Shown here one piece after another: positions 11,672-12,873 of a DNA stretch of 12,873 bases. The position numbers and the translations under genes were made by a program. Position 1 is the first letter of the stretch. Each line of letters opens with the position of its first letter. The notes beneath the pieces were generated by a model that saw only the letters and a program-made list of their open reading frames with translations, searched no databases and was not told the DNA's origin. Location: contig CAZAYP010000118.1 of the NCBI GenBank assembly GCA_964489425.1, positions 1 through 12,873 of the forward strand, read 5' to 3'. Origin of the DNA: CAZAYP01 sp964489425 [NCBI: uncultured Verrucomicrobiota bacterium] (GTDB taxonomy: Bacteria > Verrucomicrobiota > Kiritimatiellia > RZYC01).

Positions 11672-12873
11672 TCAAATGTCCAGGTTCTGGACATTCAGGG
11701 CGTTTTTCTCAATGAACTGGCGCCGGGGCTCCACCTCGTCGCCCATGAGGATGGAGAACATTTCATCGGCCCGCACCGCATCCTCGAGGATCACCTTGAC
11801 CAGCTTGCGGTTTTCGGGCTGCATCGTGGTTTCCCAAAGCTGCTCGGGATTCATCTCGCCCAAGCCTTTGTAGCGCTGGATGGTCAGCCCCTTGCGGCCC
11901 AGGTTGCGCACCTGGTTCAGCAGGTCCAGCAGCGAGACCACGGGGATTTTCTGGCCCTTGCCTTCGGCGAGGAAAAACGGCGGCGTTTCGGCCGGCACCA
12001 ACTGGGCCATGGTGAACCCGCGTTTTTCAAGGCGCCCCACCAGGCCCTGCAACTGGCCCGCAGCGAAGAACTCCACCCACCGCAGCCCGGCGTCGCGCTG
12101 CTGGGCTTCGCTTTCCGCCGCGCCGCTGAATACCTCGAGCTGGACGCCGAGCTTCTGCTCTTCCTCTTCGCGCAGGCGGCGCAGCTCTTTTTCGTTGAAC
12201 ACGTAGTGGTATTCCGGCTGGCCGTCCGCCTGGGCAATTTCCACGCGGTACTGGGGGAAATGGCCGGAATCCGGGTCGCGGTGCGCGATGTAGTCGTCAA
12301 ACGCCACGCCCTTGCGCCGGATGTTGGCCGCCACCTGCTCAACCTCGGAAAGCACCTCCAAAATGTCCATGAGCGTTTTTTCCGCCAGCAGGGTTTCGCC
12401 GGCCGGAGTTTCCAGCGCCAGGTCCTCGGTGCCGAGCTCCAGCAGGATGCGCGTGAGCGCGGTGTCGCTGTCCACGTACTCTTCGCGGCGCTTGCGCTTG
12501 ATTTTATAGAGCGGCGGCTGGGCGATGTACACGTAGCCTTGCTCGATCAGCTGCGGCATCTGCCGGTAAAAAAAGGTCAGCAGCAGGGTGCGGATGTGGG
12601 CGCCGTCCACGTCGGCATCGGTCATGATGATGATGCGGTGGTAGCGCGCCTTGGCCACGTCGAAGTCTTCCTGGCCGATGCCCGTGCCGATGGCCGTGAT
12701 CATCGTGCGGATTTCCTCGTTGCTGAGCACCTTGTCCAGGCGGGCTTTTTCCACGTTGATCACTTTGCCGCGCACGGGCAGGATGGCCTGGAACTTGCGG
12801 TCGCGGCCCTGCTTGGCCGAGCCGCCGGCGGAATCGCCCTCGACGATATACATCTCGCACAGGGCGGGGTCCT
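11672..12873 (-). CDS. gyrB: DNA gyrase subunit B, C-terminal part (runs off the window)
   Basis: The last 400 or so residues of GyrB; the 5' part lies beyond the window end. The TOPRIM domain is seen as [20 protein letters not shown] (catalytic Glu in VEGD) and [20 protein letters not shown] (Mg-binding DxDxD), followed by [21 protein letters not shown] roughly 190-residue stretch between [15 protein letters not shown] and [12 protein letters not shown] corresponds to the insertion of Gram-negative GyrB. The end, [18 protein letters not shown] through [17 protein letters not shown] to NVQNLDI, is the canonical GyrB C-terminus. GyrB supplies the ATPase and TOPRIM functions that, with GyrA, supercoil DNA. 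GyrB rather than ParE is favoured by the [12 protein letters not shown] tail. The methyltransferase gene follows directly and is probably cotranscribed. Confidence 0.97.
   Translation of the reverse strand, partial: DPALCEMYIVEGDSAGGSAKQGRDRKFQAILPVRGKVINVEKARLDKVLSNEEIRTMITAIGTGIGQEDFDVAKARYHRIIIMTDADVDGAHIRTLLLTFFYRQMPQLIEQGYVYIAQPPLYKIKRKRREEYVDSDTALTRILLELGTEDLALETPAGETLLAEKTLMDILEVLSEVEQVAANIRRKGVAFDDYIAHRDPDSGHFPQYRVEIAQADGQPEYHYVFNEKELRRLREEEEQKLGVQLEVFSGAAESEAQQRDAGLRWVEFFAAGQLQGLVGRLEKRGFTMAQLVPAETPPFFLAEGKGQKIPVVSLLDLLNQVRNLGRKGLTIQRYKGLGEMNPEQLWETTMQPENRKLVKVILEDAVRADEMFSILMGDEVEPRRQFIEKNALNVQNLDI

Noticed and set aside
1-12873. CRISPR array or known defence operon
   Set aside because: No regularly spaced direct repeats and no Cas, restriction-modification or other recognised defence genes apart from the VapC-type toxin-antitoxin pair.

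Overview
The window looks like a chromosomal segment of a GC-rich, Gram-negative-type bacterium. Its GyrB carries the long insertion between the TOPRIM core and the C-terminal tail that Gram-negative GyrB proteins have. The dispersed 'cttggcg..cttggcggga' and 'tgtagcc..ggctaca' intergenic repeats resemble sequences I associate with PVC-superphylum genomes (Kiritimatiellota, Lentisphaerota, Verrucomicrobiota). That placement is from memory and weak; no 16S or other decisive marker is present.

Layout. (1) Positions 1-480 hold repeats, a strong minus-strand hairpin terminator and a 38-codon minus-strand ORF with a good ribosome binding site; this looks like debris of a truncated, possibly phage-derived locus. 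(2) Positions about 480-3500 form a clearly more AT-rich island with four same-strand orphan genes: a secreted protein and a three-pass membrane protein that may share a PsbP-like C-terminal domain, then two small cytoplasmic-looking proteins. It starts at a perfect TTGACA promoter and ends at a 168-bp inverted-repeat element, with related dispersed repeats on both sides. (3) Positions 3.8-5.7 kb hold an AAA_14/DUF4143 ATPase and, in the +1 frame, a VWA-domain gene whose MIDAS aspartate lies upstream of any usable start codon, so it is a broken gene or a frameshifted fusion. (4) Positions 5.8-6.4 kb hold a compact Phd/VapC toxin-antitoxin pair overlapping by ATGA. (5) Positions 6.44-7.05 kb hold two elaborate palindromic structures, tRNA-Ala(GGC) on the minus strand with its terminator and a strong palindrome-bearing promoter, and the divergent promoter of an HDOD gene. 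(6) From 7.05 kb to the end the content is ordinary chromosome: an HDOD regulator, a pentapeptide-repeat protein built of 45 quintets in one unbroken register, a GH133 amylo-alpha-1,6-glucosidase, a SAM-dependent methyltransferase and the 3' part of gyrB, the last two apparently cotranscribed on the minus strand.

How the parts fit. The right half is housekeeping and carbohydrate metabolism. The left half is accessory: an acquired island, a toxin-antitoxin pair, an ATPase of a mobile family and several palindromic repeats. The best candidates for something undescribed are the paired secreted/membrane proteins of the AT-rich island, the double-hairpin repeat with complementary loops at 6558-6623, and the ATPase-VWA junction. 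No CRISPR array, integrase, transposase gene or recognisable defence system is present.
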